Below are positions 23,701-35,010 of a stretch of 64,000 nt of DNA, piece after piece (the stretch's first letter is position 1; each line of letters begins with the position of its first letter). The stretch lies in NCBI GenBank assembly GCA_007258455.2, contig VDFB02193867.1:527240751-527304750 (forward strand). The letters are read 5' to 3'. The notes beneath the pieces were generated by a model. That model worked only from the letters and a program-made list of their open reading frames with translations, was not told the origin of the DNA and did no database searches. The translations under genes and the position numbers were made by a program. This stretch comes from Sequoia sempervirens. Taxonomy: Eukaryota > Streptophyta > Pinopsida > Cupressales > Cupressaceae.

Positions 23701-25251
23701 ATTAATGTTATGAAATAATCTTAAAAGTATAACACAGATGACCTAAACCCTAAATATTGCAACCCTACAATATGTTGACTTAAACATGCTAACAATCCCC
23801 ACCACCCACAACTTTCTCATGCTGCCACACTATTTCTGCTAAGACCATGCTCATTCCACTGTAGCATTTCTACCTAGACCACAATATCGTGTCCAACAGG
23901 GGAGATGCAGCATGTTGGGTGACATGAAATGTTGCACAACATGAGGTAAGGTGTACAAATTTGGTTGTAGGTGAAAATGTGCTCATTCTTCTCTTTATCT
24001 CAATTCTTTTTTGTTTTGTAGGCCATCACTCATCTTCCCACGATCTCTACAGATGCTACAATCCATTGGATACCAATAAAATGTGTCTTTTGGCACAAAC
24101 AATAAAAAGGGGTTTCAAACTTCCTTCGGGTAAGTTCTTTTTTGACCTTACTAAGACAATCATCCAATTCTATGACTGTTTTGTTGAAATGTTTGGCAAT
24201 TTCAAAGGATTATGAAGTAATTTCTACTTATGATAATTTTCTTTCGATTATATTTGGTTTTGCAAAGTCTTGTTTTGAATTTCGAGGGTTTTAATGTATG
24301 AGTATTGATTTATGAGGGTTTTTGCGATTTGGGTTTTCAAATTTAAGGGTTAACAAAGTTTTGTTTTGAATTTTGAGGGTTATTTCTAAAGCCTTTTTAA
24401 AAATACCTCTTCTAGATACTCTGCAATCATTCCATTCACTGAGATAACAACTCGTGACCTCATCTATGCTTTTATATTTTCATACATGTTGACCAAAGCA
24501 TTTTCAAAGATAATATCTGATGAAAATCCTAGTCATTTCACTTGGGTGGAAGTCCATAACCTATTTTGGGCCACAGGTAGGAAGGATGTGGACCAAGGTT
24601 GTGGAATTTGGCCTCATACTCACCAATTGCATTTGCTTGAAGATTTCTAAATCCATTTCAACAAATCCATTTTATTCAAAATCTATAAGCATTTGTGTGC
24701 CATGCGATAATCTCTCTTTGAGATACTGTCAAACAATTTTATGCTTCCACATTTTGCAAACCCATTTACCTTAGAAAGTTTCTACTAGCTATGTTACTTC
24801 ATGTCTTTGTCATTGTATTCAATAGTCCATACATTGCAATTCTTGGCCAAGACAAGGATATAGCGATTTCAACCTATACTATCTAAAGTTAAACTTGGAC
24901 GACGGTTTGTTATACTATCTATTGTATTCAGTCTATACTATATACATTGTCATTATCTAAAGTTAAACTTGGATGAGGGTTTTTTAACATGAGACACAAC
25001 CCCTAAAGTAGTAATCTATGAAATGAAATTCTCTATCCAGTTTAGGTAATGGTTACAATTTTTTAAACTAAGAAAATATTTTCAAGAGATTTGAGCGCAC
25101 TTACTCTCCAAAGATGAGCAACAACCACATCGAATGTTGAACAGTTAGAGGGTCCACCTTGTTGGGCTATAATTCTTTTAAGGCATTGCACTATTTCCTT
25201 GGAGACACTAAATTTTTTTAGAGCATAGCCGCTCTAGCTAGCCCAACTAAC
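20743..25251. other. AT-rich stretch without a supported gene
   Basis: About 4.5 kb of very AT-rich DNA separates the copia element from element A. Two open frames, a hydrophobic 101-codon one on the - strand (22603-22908) and an 84-codon one on the + strand (23961-24215), have no family signature and are probably chance. Small internal repeats occur at 21398-21549, around 24280-24380 and around 24880-24980. Confidence 0.5.
21398..21549. repeat. Local direct repeat, two copies 98 bp apart
   Basis: AACACTTTATTGAAATAATT occurs at 21398 and again at 21496. The match continues imperfectly to ATGAAACTTCATAGC / ATGAAACTTCATGGC, so about 53 bp are duplicated in tandem. Confidence 0.75.
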
Positions 25252-28200
25252 TGTTACCAATTTTCACTACAACTCGATTGGCAGAGTTAATTAGTTGAAT
25301 TTATTTCAAAATGGAAGTACAGTTAATTTCTACATGTGTTGAATTTATGCTTGTATTAGATTTATGAATTTCCAGTTAAGCAAGTTGTTTCAATGAGCAG
25401 AGTTTCAAGATTATTTCTTGATGCTTTGTAGCATAAGTGAAATACAAAAAAGAGCACACAAATGATAAAGCATAACATTCACTTTCATTTATTTCATAAT
25501 ACTTATGCATATTACAGTATTTCAAATACAAATGATTGTACATTGTTGCATTTTGATGCATTTCTTTCAGAATGGAAATGAAAGAAGAAACTAAAGGATC
25601 CACACAAGTCGTGGATGTAACCGTCACAATGCATCATAAGGAGCATGCTACACTATTGAAGATGCAAGAAAAGAAAACACATAAGCATGGACATAATCAT
25701 CATTTCCTGTTGCTATTGGCCAATGCAGGAATGGTGCACCATCCTTCATCCTTGAGCTCTGATTGACCTGTAAGAGAAGAAATGGGGTTGTTAGAGCTCT
25801 GATTATGAACATCCCTATATGAACCACCAAAATTAATGTAAAATGTTGCTAACAATACATCAAAATAGTTGAGAAAATGAGAGATGGATAGAAGCATAGA
25901 AGGAAACATCATAATAATATATTGTTTTTGTTAACATTGTTTGTTTCCTGTGCATGTAAAGGAAAAGTCATGTAGTTGATCATCTTATGAAGACATAAAA
26001 GCATGTGGGGTAAAACAAGCTCTCACAAGGGTAGAGCTCGACATGCTGCCCCTTAAACTTGCAAGTGGGCTGAATAAGGAAATACATTTATCATGCTCAT
26101 CTGAGCCATTCATGAAGAAGTAAAACAGATTTTCAGTCATCAAAACATCAAGGATATTGTTCATTACTAACTGTCAAGTCTAAGAAGCAATGAAATTAAA
26201 ATTACCAATGAGCAATGAACTTGATTCACATACAAAATCAACTGAGGTGCATCAATTTCATACTAGAAAGTTTTAAATATTGTCATATTAATTACATTTT
26301 GCTGCCATGGGTTTTGTTCATGTTTGAATTATGTTGTTTCATAATATTTTGTTCTGTAGCAGCAAGAGTTTCATGTGATAATGGTGATAGTGAACATGCA
26401 TACATAATGCCTCATTAATGGAGCATTAATAAATAATGGAAGCATATGAAGTGTTTGAGTTGAGAATGCACTCTTTTCTGAAGTATTCTAAACATGAAAT
26501 GAGTGATGAAGACTAATCTATAGGAGTTGCATATATAAGAAAGTATTATGACAAACAACAAAGTGGAACTAAGTACAAGAAAATGAAGAGTTTTTGAGTG
26601 TTTTATTCAGCATAAAGGTGAACTGAATCTGCATATTATGGATGTATAACAAGCTCACTTCATTAAAAGAACTTTTTAGAAAATTACATGGTTTCAGCCT
26701 AAGGTGAAGTTATCATTTCAAAATGCAGAGATTTCTCCTTGTTTCAGTGAACCCACATGAGGGTTTTGAAAAAAAAATAGAATGCATAAAATACCATGGT
26801 GGATCAAATTCAAGTTTCAAATGCATAATAAAATACATTTTTCTTTCAAAATACTAAGTACCCATGTAGGGATTTTTGTTAAGAAATGCAAAATACATAC
26901 AATGCCATCATAGGTCAAGCCCAGTACATGGAGATATAAGAGACATTACAGAAAAATGTAATGAGAGTCTTCTCTAAGAGCATTTTTTTTAATACTTGGG
27001 AATAAAATGCAAATTATAATAAAAAACTAGTTTAAGGATACATGGTGCGGCCTACAATGGGTCTATATTTTGTTTTGAAAATGGAAATCTTTCTTGTACA
27101 AGGATAAGCTTTTAAAAGATTTTGTTTGCAATGGGGAAAAAAAATGAAGAAAGGAGAACTTACCATGTTACACCTGTATAAGAGCATACACATGGCAGCA
27201 AGGCTCTCACAAAGTTTCCAAGCAAAGCTCGAGCTCACACTCAATGGCAGATCTAGGAGAGCAGAGATAAAGCATGGCAGCTAGGAAGAATGGAAGCATA
27301 GGAAATAAAGAAAATCAGAGATAAAACAAGCTCAAGCGGCGACCTTATGGCCTTTTTTTTGATTTCAAATGAAAGAGAAAAGCCATTATGTTGTTAAGGA
27401 GTTAACTTACCATGAACTACAGAGGAATTCAACCATTTTGAAGGAAAAATCTGAAGTTTCCAAGCACTTCAAACTAAAACCCTAGTCTATGGAAATGCTC
27501 TTTCTTAGTAAAGCCTTCTTCCCAAAGTCACAAGTGAAAATGAAATGAAATTAGGGTTTGCATTTTGAGTTTTGTTCTATCCTCAATGCCCTAATTCAAC
27601 TTGTGGAGATTATTACATAACTTTTGAAATATTAAATTTGACGTGGCTGAAGATATTTCCACTAGGTCGAGCTTTTAGTGGCCTTCATTTAGTTTCATAT
27701 GCCTAAGTCTTTAGGCTTGTTTTGATAAAACATTTCATGGTGTAAAGATTTTAGGTATTTATGTAGGGTTAAGCTTATTAGTAAAAAATGGAGAGTGATT
27801 TAGTGCCTAGTTTTTTAATTGATTTTGAGGAAAATCAATTAAAATAAGAATGTTGAACAATACTTATTGCCTTGGATAAAATTTCATACTTTAGGCATTT
27901 ATTTTTCAAATTGATTTTAAAGAAATCAATTAAAACATTGATGGTGATTTCCTTATTTTTTATGATTTTTTCTACGAAAAAAAACAAATTTGTAATGGAG
28001 AGATAAGGTATTGTTTTGCAAAGATTTTTAATCTTTAATTATAAAATAAATCAAGTTGAAAACTACATATTTTGTAAAGCAGAAGATAAAACAATATCCT
28101 ATAAATTGTTTTTTCTTCTTGATATTTTTAGTAATTTGTAAGGCAAAAGAGAGTTGACTTCTCGTTGGTAAGATTTGAGCTGCATGGAGAGGAGATAAGG

Positions 28201-28936
28201 TGTTTTTTTTTATTTTAAAGCAAAGCAGACTTATTTTTAGGTGATTTTCAACATGAACATGCAAAGAGAGAGTTTTCCATTTCAGTTACTCATTGTGGAT
28301 CAGTTTTAGATGCTTTCTTTTGAGCTTTCTTCCTGAGCTCATATTAGGGTTTTGGAGCTTTTATATTTTGAAGAAAAACTTAGAGTTTTCCTAGTTCAAA
28401 TTCATTGTTTCTTCCTCTCATGCTGAAAATAGAGAGTTTTGTAAGCAGAAATTTGCACTCAGACTTTTGCTACTCCTTCAGTTGAATAAAACAACATTCC
28501 TATTTCTCAATTTTTGTGTCATTTGCAGTTATAGTTTGATGTTATATTGTGATTTTTGTGTACAAAATCCTCGTTATGTCCTAAAATTGCAGTTCTTGAT
28601 GCAAAAAGTTTAGAAAATATAGGTTGTATGTTGTGTTTAAGCCTGAATCTTCATGCAAATCAATTGTGTTGAGTGTTCATGAGGGATTGTGAAGTACTGT
28701 TGTTTTATGAGAGCTGTTTGTGGGTAAGAAACCAAAGTCATCATTGAGTTCCAAAAATCATTTAAATTCATAGTTTTCATTTCAGTTATCTTTCTAAATC
28801 TTTCCCTCAGAAGATCATTTAGAATAAGATATATTATTCAGAGAACCAACTCACTCTAGAGATTCCTTCTTCGTTTAGATCACCCACATCTGAAGAAGGT
28901 TTCTATGTGTCAACAGATAGTTAAGTTTTTGCAAAT
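25252..28936 (+). repeat. 5' LTR of element A
   Basis: This LTR matches 55765-59459 throughout. It begins TGTTACCAAT. The match fades about 20 bp before the gag reading frame, at AGTTTTTGCAAAT, so the right boundary is good to about 10 bp. It carries short open frames on both strands that also persist in the other LTR (for example 25572-25766 +). A polypurine tract in the 3' half of A lies 80 bp before the homologous start, so this copy may have lost about 80 bp at its left end. Confidence 0.85.
25572..25766 (+). other. Short open frame inside the A LTR, conserved in both LTR copies
   Basis: The 64-codon frame starts at ATG directly after TTTCTTTCAG, a good splice-acceptor lookalike. It ends just before CTGTAAGAG, a donor lookalike. 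Its product is His/Lys-rich in the middle (KKTHKHGHNHH). The other LTR carries the equivalent 64-codon frame at 56086-56280 with about ten amino-acid differences and no stop. However, an antisense frame overlapping the same DNA (25376-25627) is equally preserved, so retention alone does not prove coding. It could be an exon fragment of a captured host gene, or chance. Confidence 0.3.
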
Positions 28937-28945
28937 GGCACAAAG

Positions 28946-29767
28946 ACAACACAAGCACCGCCAATGGCAGTGCCAAGACAACACCTGTTTGCACCTTTTA
29001 ATGGGGGCAACCCATTGAACATTGCTCAACATGATGATATCCTAGTTGTAGCCCTCAAGAGCCTTCCGTACTTTATTGGAGAAGATCACACAATGCCAAT
29101 TGATCACATTTGAGATGTCACCACCTTATGCTTAGTCCATAAGATCACTCAGTAGAATGTAGCATTAAGGATTTTGGTTGTGTCCCTGAAAGGGAAAGCA
29201 TTGTGGTGGTTCAGAGGCCTTCGACCAAACTCCATTGCAACGTGGGATGAGTTGGGTGATGGATTACATCGACAGTTTGAGGATAAGTTAGATCACTTGT
29301 CCCTATTCAAACAACTAAGCACGATCAAGAGAGCATCACATGAGCACGTGGCAAATTTCAATTACCAATTCCAAAGAACCTGGGATTGAATTACTATAAT
29401 GGTAAAACCAAAACCTTAGCATTCTTTTCTATTTTTCTTAAAAGCCTTGAATAACAAAATTTTAGTGATGATCCAGTCTATGAATGGATTCACACTCCCT
29501 AATGCTTTTGACATTGCTATTACAGGAAAGAATTATCTCATTCAGGTTGGAGAAATAGCCCCTAGGCCTCCTATACCCCTATTACCTAAAATACAATTGC
29601 ATATTCCTATTACTTTACCCCCTTTAGCTGTTGTCCTGCCTATACTAGCAATAGGATACCACGTGGTAGCACCTGAACCTACTATTCCAGCCCAGTCCCA
29701 AGAGCTTCAAGAGACAAAAAATATACTTAAGACCTTTGGGAACGATCTAGTGAACATAAAAAAATAA
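28946..29767 (+). pseudogene. Element A gag
   Basis: One reading frame with about four or five stops covers the Retrotrans_gag domain. After a Thr/Gln/Pro-rich start it reads PRQHLFAPFNGGNPLNIAQH, then VVSLKGKALWWFRGLRPNSI near 29174-29240 and TWDELGDGLHRQFED. The tryptophan pair and the following W-x-E-L block are the core signature of gypsy capsids. The first stretch (to about 29170) has two stops, and two more lie at 29387-29432. The frame begins almost directly after the LTR, unusually close for a gypsy element, so some leader sequence may have been deleted. Confidence 0.8.
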
Positions 29768-30617
29768 GTTGGCCAAGAGCATAAGCCTTATGAAGCCCCT
29801 TATTAGCAGAACTAGTAAAACATGCCAACTTTTCAAAATGATTATCAAGGCCAAAAAATGAATTTTAATTCTAGACCTTTCCAATAGTTTAACCTGAACA
29901 CGACCAATTTTTCAAAGGAACTTATATCACAAAATAACGTTTCCCAAGACTGTGATTGGTGTTATCCTTGCAATCAACCCCACAGCCAATCCCATATGTG
30001 TGAATGGCATGATAAATTAGGCCTTAATGGTCCAAAACAACTATGTTAGTCCAGAGAATGTTACAGATCATAATCAAGAACAAGATAACTTTGAAGTTTC
30101 CTTGCCAAACTAATAGAGTTATGATTTTTGTGGCATGAATGGTCAAGAGCAGTAGAACTCTCCTGTTTCAGCCAATACCAGATTGAAAAAAAAAGCCATG
30201 GATTTGAGGCAGCAAGCTGGAAATGTACAACAACAATCTACTAAGGATAAACAACTTGTTTCTTGACCTAATCTTAATGTTACAGTGCAACCCAAGGTGT
30301 AGATTCTATAGAGAGGCCAAGAAATACTTGGCAAGGAACAGTTAAAGACATAATCGCAACCTTTGCTGAAGGGAAGCGATGCTGCTATTACTAAAAATCA
30401 ACAGAAGGTAACTCTTATTTCTTTCAACATTGTTGAACATCTTAAGAAGGCCACTGTTAGCATTTCAGTTTTGGATGCTTTGCACATTCTAGGTCAAAAA
30501 GGCTTGCTGCAGGATGCTTTAGCTGAGCTTTCTATTTTTGACGGTGCTAATCAAGGGAATGCTAAAGATGTGCTTACAAACAACTCAAAAGTTAAAAGTG
30601 GGTAGAAAACTCAAGAG
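29768..30617 (+). pseudogene. Element A gag C-terminus with knuckle and pre-protease segment
   Basis: In broken frames the segment reads CYPCNQPHSQSHMC near 29965-30005. This is a CX2CX3HX5C knuckle closely resembling the CX2CX3HX4C knuckle of the gag-only element at 7.6-8.1 kb. An 80-codon frame at 30363-30605 (SFNIVEHLKKATVSISVLDA, then LHILGQKGLLQDAL) is the helical segment that precedes protease in this type of plant gypsy element. A single stop separates it from the protease frame at 30618. Confidence 0.65.
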
Positions 30618-30862
30618 GTGAAGCCTCCTCCATTCTATTTAAGTTTGATTATTGGCGATAAAATAGTTCATAATTGTATGGTTGATTCTGGTGCAAGTAG
30701 CTCAGTTATGCGTAAGAGCTTAGCTAATAAGCTAGGTCTTGTTTTTGAGCCTAACTCCCAAAAAGGCATAGTTCAGTTAGATGGGTTTGCTATTAAAATT
30801 GCTGGTATAATCAAGAATTTATCCCTTACTTTGCATGCATCCCCAAATTTCACAATCCATTA

Positions 30863-30905
<43 letters not shown>

Positions 30906-31190
30906 ATTTGCCACCCCACTTTGCCATTTGCCTCTCAAGATATTTTATAGCCAAAATGGGTGGGTTTTTGTCCTCTTATTGGTCTCATTTGTTCTTTAGA
31001 ACAAGGTATGGTACAAAAGTAACCATAAAGTATGAGCTTCTAGCCAAAGACCATATCGAGCCATACGTTCCAAACCCTATAAACACTAACCTCTACACCA
31101 CCCTTGTACTGAAGGAGCAAATCATGACCTTAGACCATAACACTCCCATAGAAAATGTCAATTTAGATGAGTGGGAAATCTAAGATCATG
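30618..31190 (+). pseudogene. Element A aspartic protease, interrupted by an AT microsatellite
   Basis: The frame at 30618-30863 holds the retropepsin active site CMVDSGASSSVMRKSLANKL with the DSG triad intact at about residues 23-25. It stops at 30863, directly before a run of AT dinucleotides (30865-30901). After the run another frame (30908-31183) continues with DLPPHFAICLSRYFIAKMGG and FFRTRYGTKVTIKYE, which is the protease C-terminal part of this element type. The microsatellite has thus expanded within or replaced coding sequence and breaks the domain. Confidence 0.8.
30865..30901. repeat. (AT)n microsatellite
   Basis: About 37 bases of uninterrupted AT dinucleotide repeat lie inside the protease region of element A, exactly where the protease frame is interrupted. 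Confidence 0.95.
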
Positions 31191-31261
31191 AGCTTGATCC
31201 TTTTCAGTACACAGATGAGATAGGATTAGGAGTTTATATGATTTGAGAACTTGACATTGTT

Positions 31262-31876
31262 ATGCCTAATCTGATTAAAGAAGAGGAGCAACCTGCAAAG
31301 ATTGAAGATAAGCTTTGGAAGCTTTACTTTGATGGTTCGAGAAATAGTGTGGGTGCTGGTGGTGGAGCTATGTTGGTTTCACCAGATGGAGACAAATCTT
31401 ATTCAACCTTCAGGTTTGTATTTAGCTACTCAAATAATACAACTGAATATGAAGCACTGGTGCATGGCCTAGAATGGGCACGAAAGAGAGGTATAAAGTG
31501 TTTACAAGTTTATGGTGATTCAGAGTTAATTGTGAATCGAGTTGGAAATATGAATGCTACAAGGAATGACTTGCTTAAGAAGTATAAGCATCATGTATGG
31601 GATTTAATAGAAAATTTTGATGCTTTTAATATTATTTCAGTTCCTATAAATGAAAATAAACACGTTGATAGGCTTGCTGCCATAGGAGCCCAATGTGATA
31701 TTCTAAAAGAAATTCATAAGGTAAAGGCACGTCAATATGTAAAAATTGTAGTCAGCCCTTCTGTACCTGACAATAATGTAAGTTGGCAGGTTTTTAACAA
31801 TAATGAGCAAATCGTGAGTTTTTTTATCGCTGAAGCTAAGTTTGTAGATGGAAATCAGAAAAAGTGGCAACAATAG
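31262..31876 (+). pseudogene. Element A archaeal-type RNase H, upstream of RT
   Basis: The open frame carries an archaeal/bacterial-type RNase H fold with all four acidic residues visible: LYFDGSRNSVGAGGGAML (first D), NTTEYEALVHGLEWARKRGI (E), VYGDSELIVNRVGN (D) and NENKHVDRLAAIGA (last D). It reads through for about 200 codons and ends 21 bp before the frame that leads into RT. The usual RT-linked RNase H is also present downstream of RT, so A has two RNase H domains. In element B of this same window the equivalent domain lies between RNase H and integrase instead. The catalytic residues look intact although the flanking pol is broken. Confidence 0.85.
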
Positions 31877-31897
31877 TATGATAATCAGATTGCACAG

Positions 31898-32857
31898 TTG
31901 AAGAAAAACAAGTTACCAAGAAGGTTGGTCACATTAGAATCCATCTTTAATTCTGATGACCAAGCAAGGAAAGACAAAAGCAACATGATTGTCAAAGAAG
32001 AACACTATGAGGCAATTGAGATTTTCAAAGGTAAACTGCTCAAATTGGGAAAGGTATGGAATAAAGAGGAACAACAAGCTTTTATTCTATTATGTCAGGA
32101 ATTTAGTGATGTTTTTTCTTGGGAGTACAAGGATTTAAAAGGTTTTGATCTAGAATTATCCCTAAATACTATTGAGTTAGAGCCCGATGCAAAGCCTATA
32201 AGGCAAAAGTAGAGACCTCTTAATCCTAAATTAGAGCACCTTATGAAGGCTGAACTTAATAAATTAATTGAGAGTGGCATTATTTTTCCTATCAAGCACA
32301 CATCCTGGGTGTCTAACTTAGTTCCAGTTAGAAAGAAAAGAGGGGAGATTAGATTATGTGTTGATTTTCAAGATTTGAACAAGGCTTCTCTGAAGGATCA
32401 TTATCCACTCGCATCTATGGAACAAATTTTGCAAGTAGTTTTTGGTTTTGATAGATTTTATTTGCTAGATGGGTATTTAGGTTATAACCAGATTTTGGTC
32501 AAACAAGAGGATCAGTTCAAAAAAAAATTTACAACCAAATGGGGCACCATGGCCTACAAGAAGATGTCGTTCATCTTATCCAATGTTGGGGAAACATTCC
32601 AACAAGCAATGGACATGGCCTTCCATGACCTCATGAACAATTTTTTTCTGGTATACTTAGATGATATTACAGTTTTTTCAAAAAATGCTAATAAAAATTT
32701 TGAGCATTTAAAATATGTTTTCCAAAGATGCAGAGAGTTCGAAGTATCTCTCAATCCAAAGAAGTGTATTTTTTCTGTGCATGAAGGTAAAATCCTTGGA
32801 CACATTGTCTCAAAGCAAGGTATTTATATAGACCCTGAGAGAGTCTGTTATTCTTGA
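31898..32857 (+). pseudogene. Element A reverse transcriptase
   Basis: The first frame (31898-32212) gives the RT entry EFSDVFSWEYKDLKGFDLEL and ends at a single stop after AKPIRQK, where RPLNPKLEHL continues in the same frame. The second frame (32243-32857) holds WVSNLVPVRKKRGEIRLCVD, FQDLNKASLKDHYPLASME, DGYLGYNQILV and the catalytic VYLDDITVFSK at about residues 137-147. NPKKCIFSVHEGKILGHIVS follows. Gypsy RTs normally read YxDD here, so the catalytic pair is intact. It would copy element RNA into DNA. The stop at 32210-32212 is a likely CAG to TAG change. Confidence 0.9.
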
Positions 32858-32859
32858 AT

Positions 32860-33460
32860 TACCATTACCAGCTCACAAGAAAGGCTTACAGAGCTTTCCT
32901 GGGTGGATTAATTTCGTAAGAAGATTCATACCTAATATTGCAGCTTTGCTACAACCTCTCACTGCTACGCTTAAAAAGAATATGCCTTTCAGTTGGACCA
33001 AAGAAGGTAAGAGGGGCTTTGAGCAGATAAAAGAAGCCCTTGCAGCTTCCCCTACCCTTGTTAATCCAAATTATGACAAAGATTTCATTTTTTATGCTAT
33101 TGGAGGGGTTGACACCATTTTGGCTATGTTGTGCTAGCAAAATGATGAATGCTTGGAGCAGCCTGTGGCATTTTTGAGCCAAGTGTTACACAATTATGAG
33201 GTGAAGTATTCTTTTGTAGAGAAGCATATTTTTGTTGTTGTGAGAAGCCTTAAAAATTTTAGGCATATATGTTATCAAATAACATAATTCATTTATTAGT
33301 TGCTCATTCAACTGTTAAGGACTTCTTACTTAATCATGATATCAATAATAAGTGTGATGGTTGGATAACCAAGGTTATGGATTTTGATATTGATATTAAG
33401 ATAACTAATCTTGTCAGAGGCAAGGGTTTGTGTGAATAAATTGCAGAAAATACAACGGAA
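32860..33460 (+). pseudogene. Element A RT-linked RNase H
   Basis: Broken frames read GLQSFPGWINFVRRFIPNIA, then MPFSWTKEGKRGFEQIKEAL (the connection domain) and FIFYAIGGVDTILAMLC, where the family has D-A-S-x-x-A-hG-A-V-L, so the first catalytic aspartate is lost. EQPVAFLSQVLHNYEVKYSF and FVVVRSLKNFRHI follow. A frameshift near 33270 and stops near 33320-33350 break the rest. The segment ends about 100 bp before the integrase N-terminus. Confidence 0.8.
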
Positions 33461-33529
33461 AACAACTTAAAGGAAGCTGAAAGTGGTGATACAGTACTAA
33501 ACAATGATGATGCAGTTGTTGTTTCAGTT

Positions 33530-33705
33530 CCCGCTGCTACCTGGGTGCAACAAATGATACATTATTTACAGATTGGTGAGTGCCCTAAAGGTTTGGATAG
33601 AGTAAAGAGAAGGTATTACAGATTACGAGCCATTCCTTTTGCAATTATTGATGGCATTCTTTATAGGAAATATTTTCAGGGTCTTTTATTAAGATGTATT
33701 GAACC
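33530..33705 (+). pseudogene. Element A integrase N-terminus, cut by element B
   Basis: The frame reads ATWVQQMIHYLQIGECPKGL and then RYYRLRAIPFAIIDGILYRK, the segment before the zinc-binding domain of gypsy integrase. It stops at 33705, where the TGTAGACA terminus of element B begins. The continuation lies at 54397 and beyond. If B and one copy of its target duplication are taken out, the frame runs on without a break. Confidence 0.85.
33701..33705. repeat. Left target-site duplication of element B (GAACC)
   Basis: GAACC precedes the TGTAGACA start of B. TAACC follows B at 54392-54396, a four of five match. The first base has changed in one copy. Confidence 0.75.
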
Positions 33706-34984
33706 TGTAGACACGTAAAATGTACTGATTGCCATTGTGCATCTAGTCCTAACCACTAACATCATTTCATCTTGAATCATCCTTTGGTTTAACCATTTAA
33801 TCAAATACCTTTATCAAATTAAATTCATCAATATTCCTCAATTAAATAAATCAGTTATCTAATTAAGTCACCTTTTCTCAATAATTAAATTAACCATTTT
33901 GATCTAATTATCCTATTTAATTAAATAATTAATTTTATTTGATTAAATTTCTTAAGTCTATCTATTAAATTAAATAAATTAAAACCTTATTTATTTTAAT
34001 TTAACATCATCTATTTTAATTAAATAAATCAAAATATTTATTTAATTAATCTCTTATCACATTCTTCTCATATTTGATTTAAATAAATCCACAAATTTAA
34101 GTCAAATAGGTCACATCATTTAACCCCCTTCATTAAATTAATTAACTTTGATTAATTTAATCTCCTCTCATGTCCCATCCTCTAGCTTTTACCACTTGCA
34201 CATGAAAATAGATTTAATTGATTTATTAAATCTCTATTTTCCTCAACAAGACATCTTTTAAGGAATATTCTTCAAGTTTGAATTCAAAATCCAAGTTGAC
34301 ATGTACATCCAACAGGGCATTTACTCTCTCTTACATGTCCTTTGCTTTGAGCCAAGTGGCATTCAATGCATTCTTCCTTCTCTCTTGCATGTCATTTCAA
34401 CAAATTCAAAATTCAAAAATATGCATTTATTGGCACAATCCTCAAAACTTGCACATCCTCCATCCAATTATAGGTTGACAAGTGGAACTTTACCATTGGT
34501 TGAATGTTAGTCCCACATTGCTCTATTTTGGACATTCATCCATCAATCTCATCTATAAATAAGAGGCTAATCTCCTCATTTCATCATCAAAAATTTGAGT
34601 AAACTTACTATGCTCAAATCATTAGCGAATTCCATCCATTATCATTGAATCTTAGCTAGGTTATGTATATTTTTCCATTGGAGCACTCATCAAGCATCAA
34701 CAAAGTGGATCAAATTTCTTCATCAAATCACCATTGCATCATTGGAGTTGGGAAAGGGCCAATTTTCATATCAAATTGACACCAATTCCCTCAAGAGATT
34801 AGGAGTTTGTTTGCTTCAGAATAGGATTTGATATGCTTTTAAATTTCATTGTGTTTTTCATTTCATATTCTATCTCTTTTTCTATTCAAATGAATTTCTT
34901 CAGGAATCCTTGTTCTTGCTTGCATTTCAGCTTCTAATGTGTTTGTTCATGTTGTTTTATAGGCATTGGGATTGGGGTTCAACA
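33706..34984 (+). repeat. 5' LTR of element B
   Basis: The repeat starts TGTAGACACG and ends GGGGTTCAACA. It is AT-rich with many TTAATTAAAT-like blocks in its first half. It matches 51868-53152 with a few percent differences, more in the AT-rich part. A TATA-like CTATAAATAAGAGG lies at 34550-34563 and recurs in the other copies (near 52717 and near 53966), so it is a plausible promoter for B. Confidence 0.9.
34550..34563 (+). promoter_or_regulatory. Candidate TATA box in the B LTR
   Basis: CTATAAATAAGAGG fits the plant TATA consensus closely and is preserved in all three LTR copies of B. Transcription would start about 30 bp downstream and run through the PBS into the leader and gag. No experimental support is available from sequence alone. 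Confidence 0.55.
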
Positions 34985-35010
34985 TTTGGCACTAGAAGGA
35001 GGTCAGTCTA
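34985..35010 (+). promoter_or_regulatory. Primer binding site region of element B
   Basis: Directly after the LTR end TTCAACA comes TTTGGCACTAGAAGGAGG. TGG at the third base is the start expected for pairing with a tRNA CCA end. The second copy at 53153 reads TTTGGTGCTAGAAGGAGG. I cannot name the priming tRNA. Confidence 0.65.

Noticed and set aside
23961..24215. 84-codon frame with a signal-peptide-like start
   Set aside because: The hydrophobic start is followed by no recognisable domain, the frame starts at a weak codon and the surroundings are repeats. I cannot support a gene.
25247..25251. CTAAC as target-site duplication of element A
   Set aside because: The right-hand candidate TTAAC matches only in four of five positions, its place depends on an uncertain LTR end, and the 5' LTR may be truncated. 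Not firm enough to list as a feature.
25376..25627. 83-codon antisense frame in the A LTR, also open in the other LTR (55890-56141)
   Set aside because: It overlaps the 64-codon + strand frame; both stay open because the LTR copies are still similar. No motif supports coding.
34278..34510. Two overlapping open frames in the B LTR
   Set aside because: They lie in the U3-like part of the LTR upstream of the TATA-like box and have no family features.
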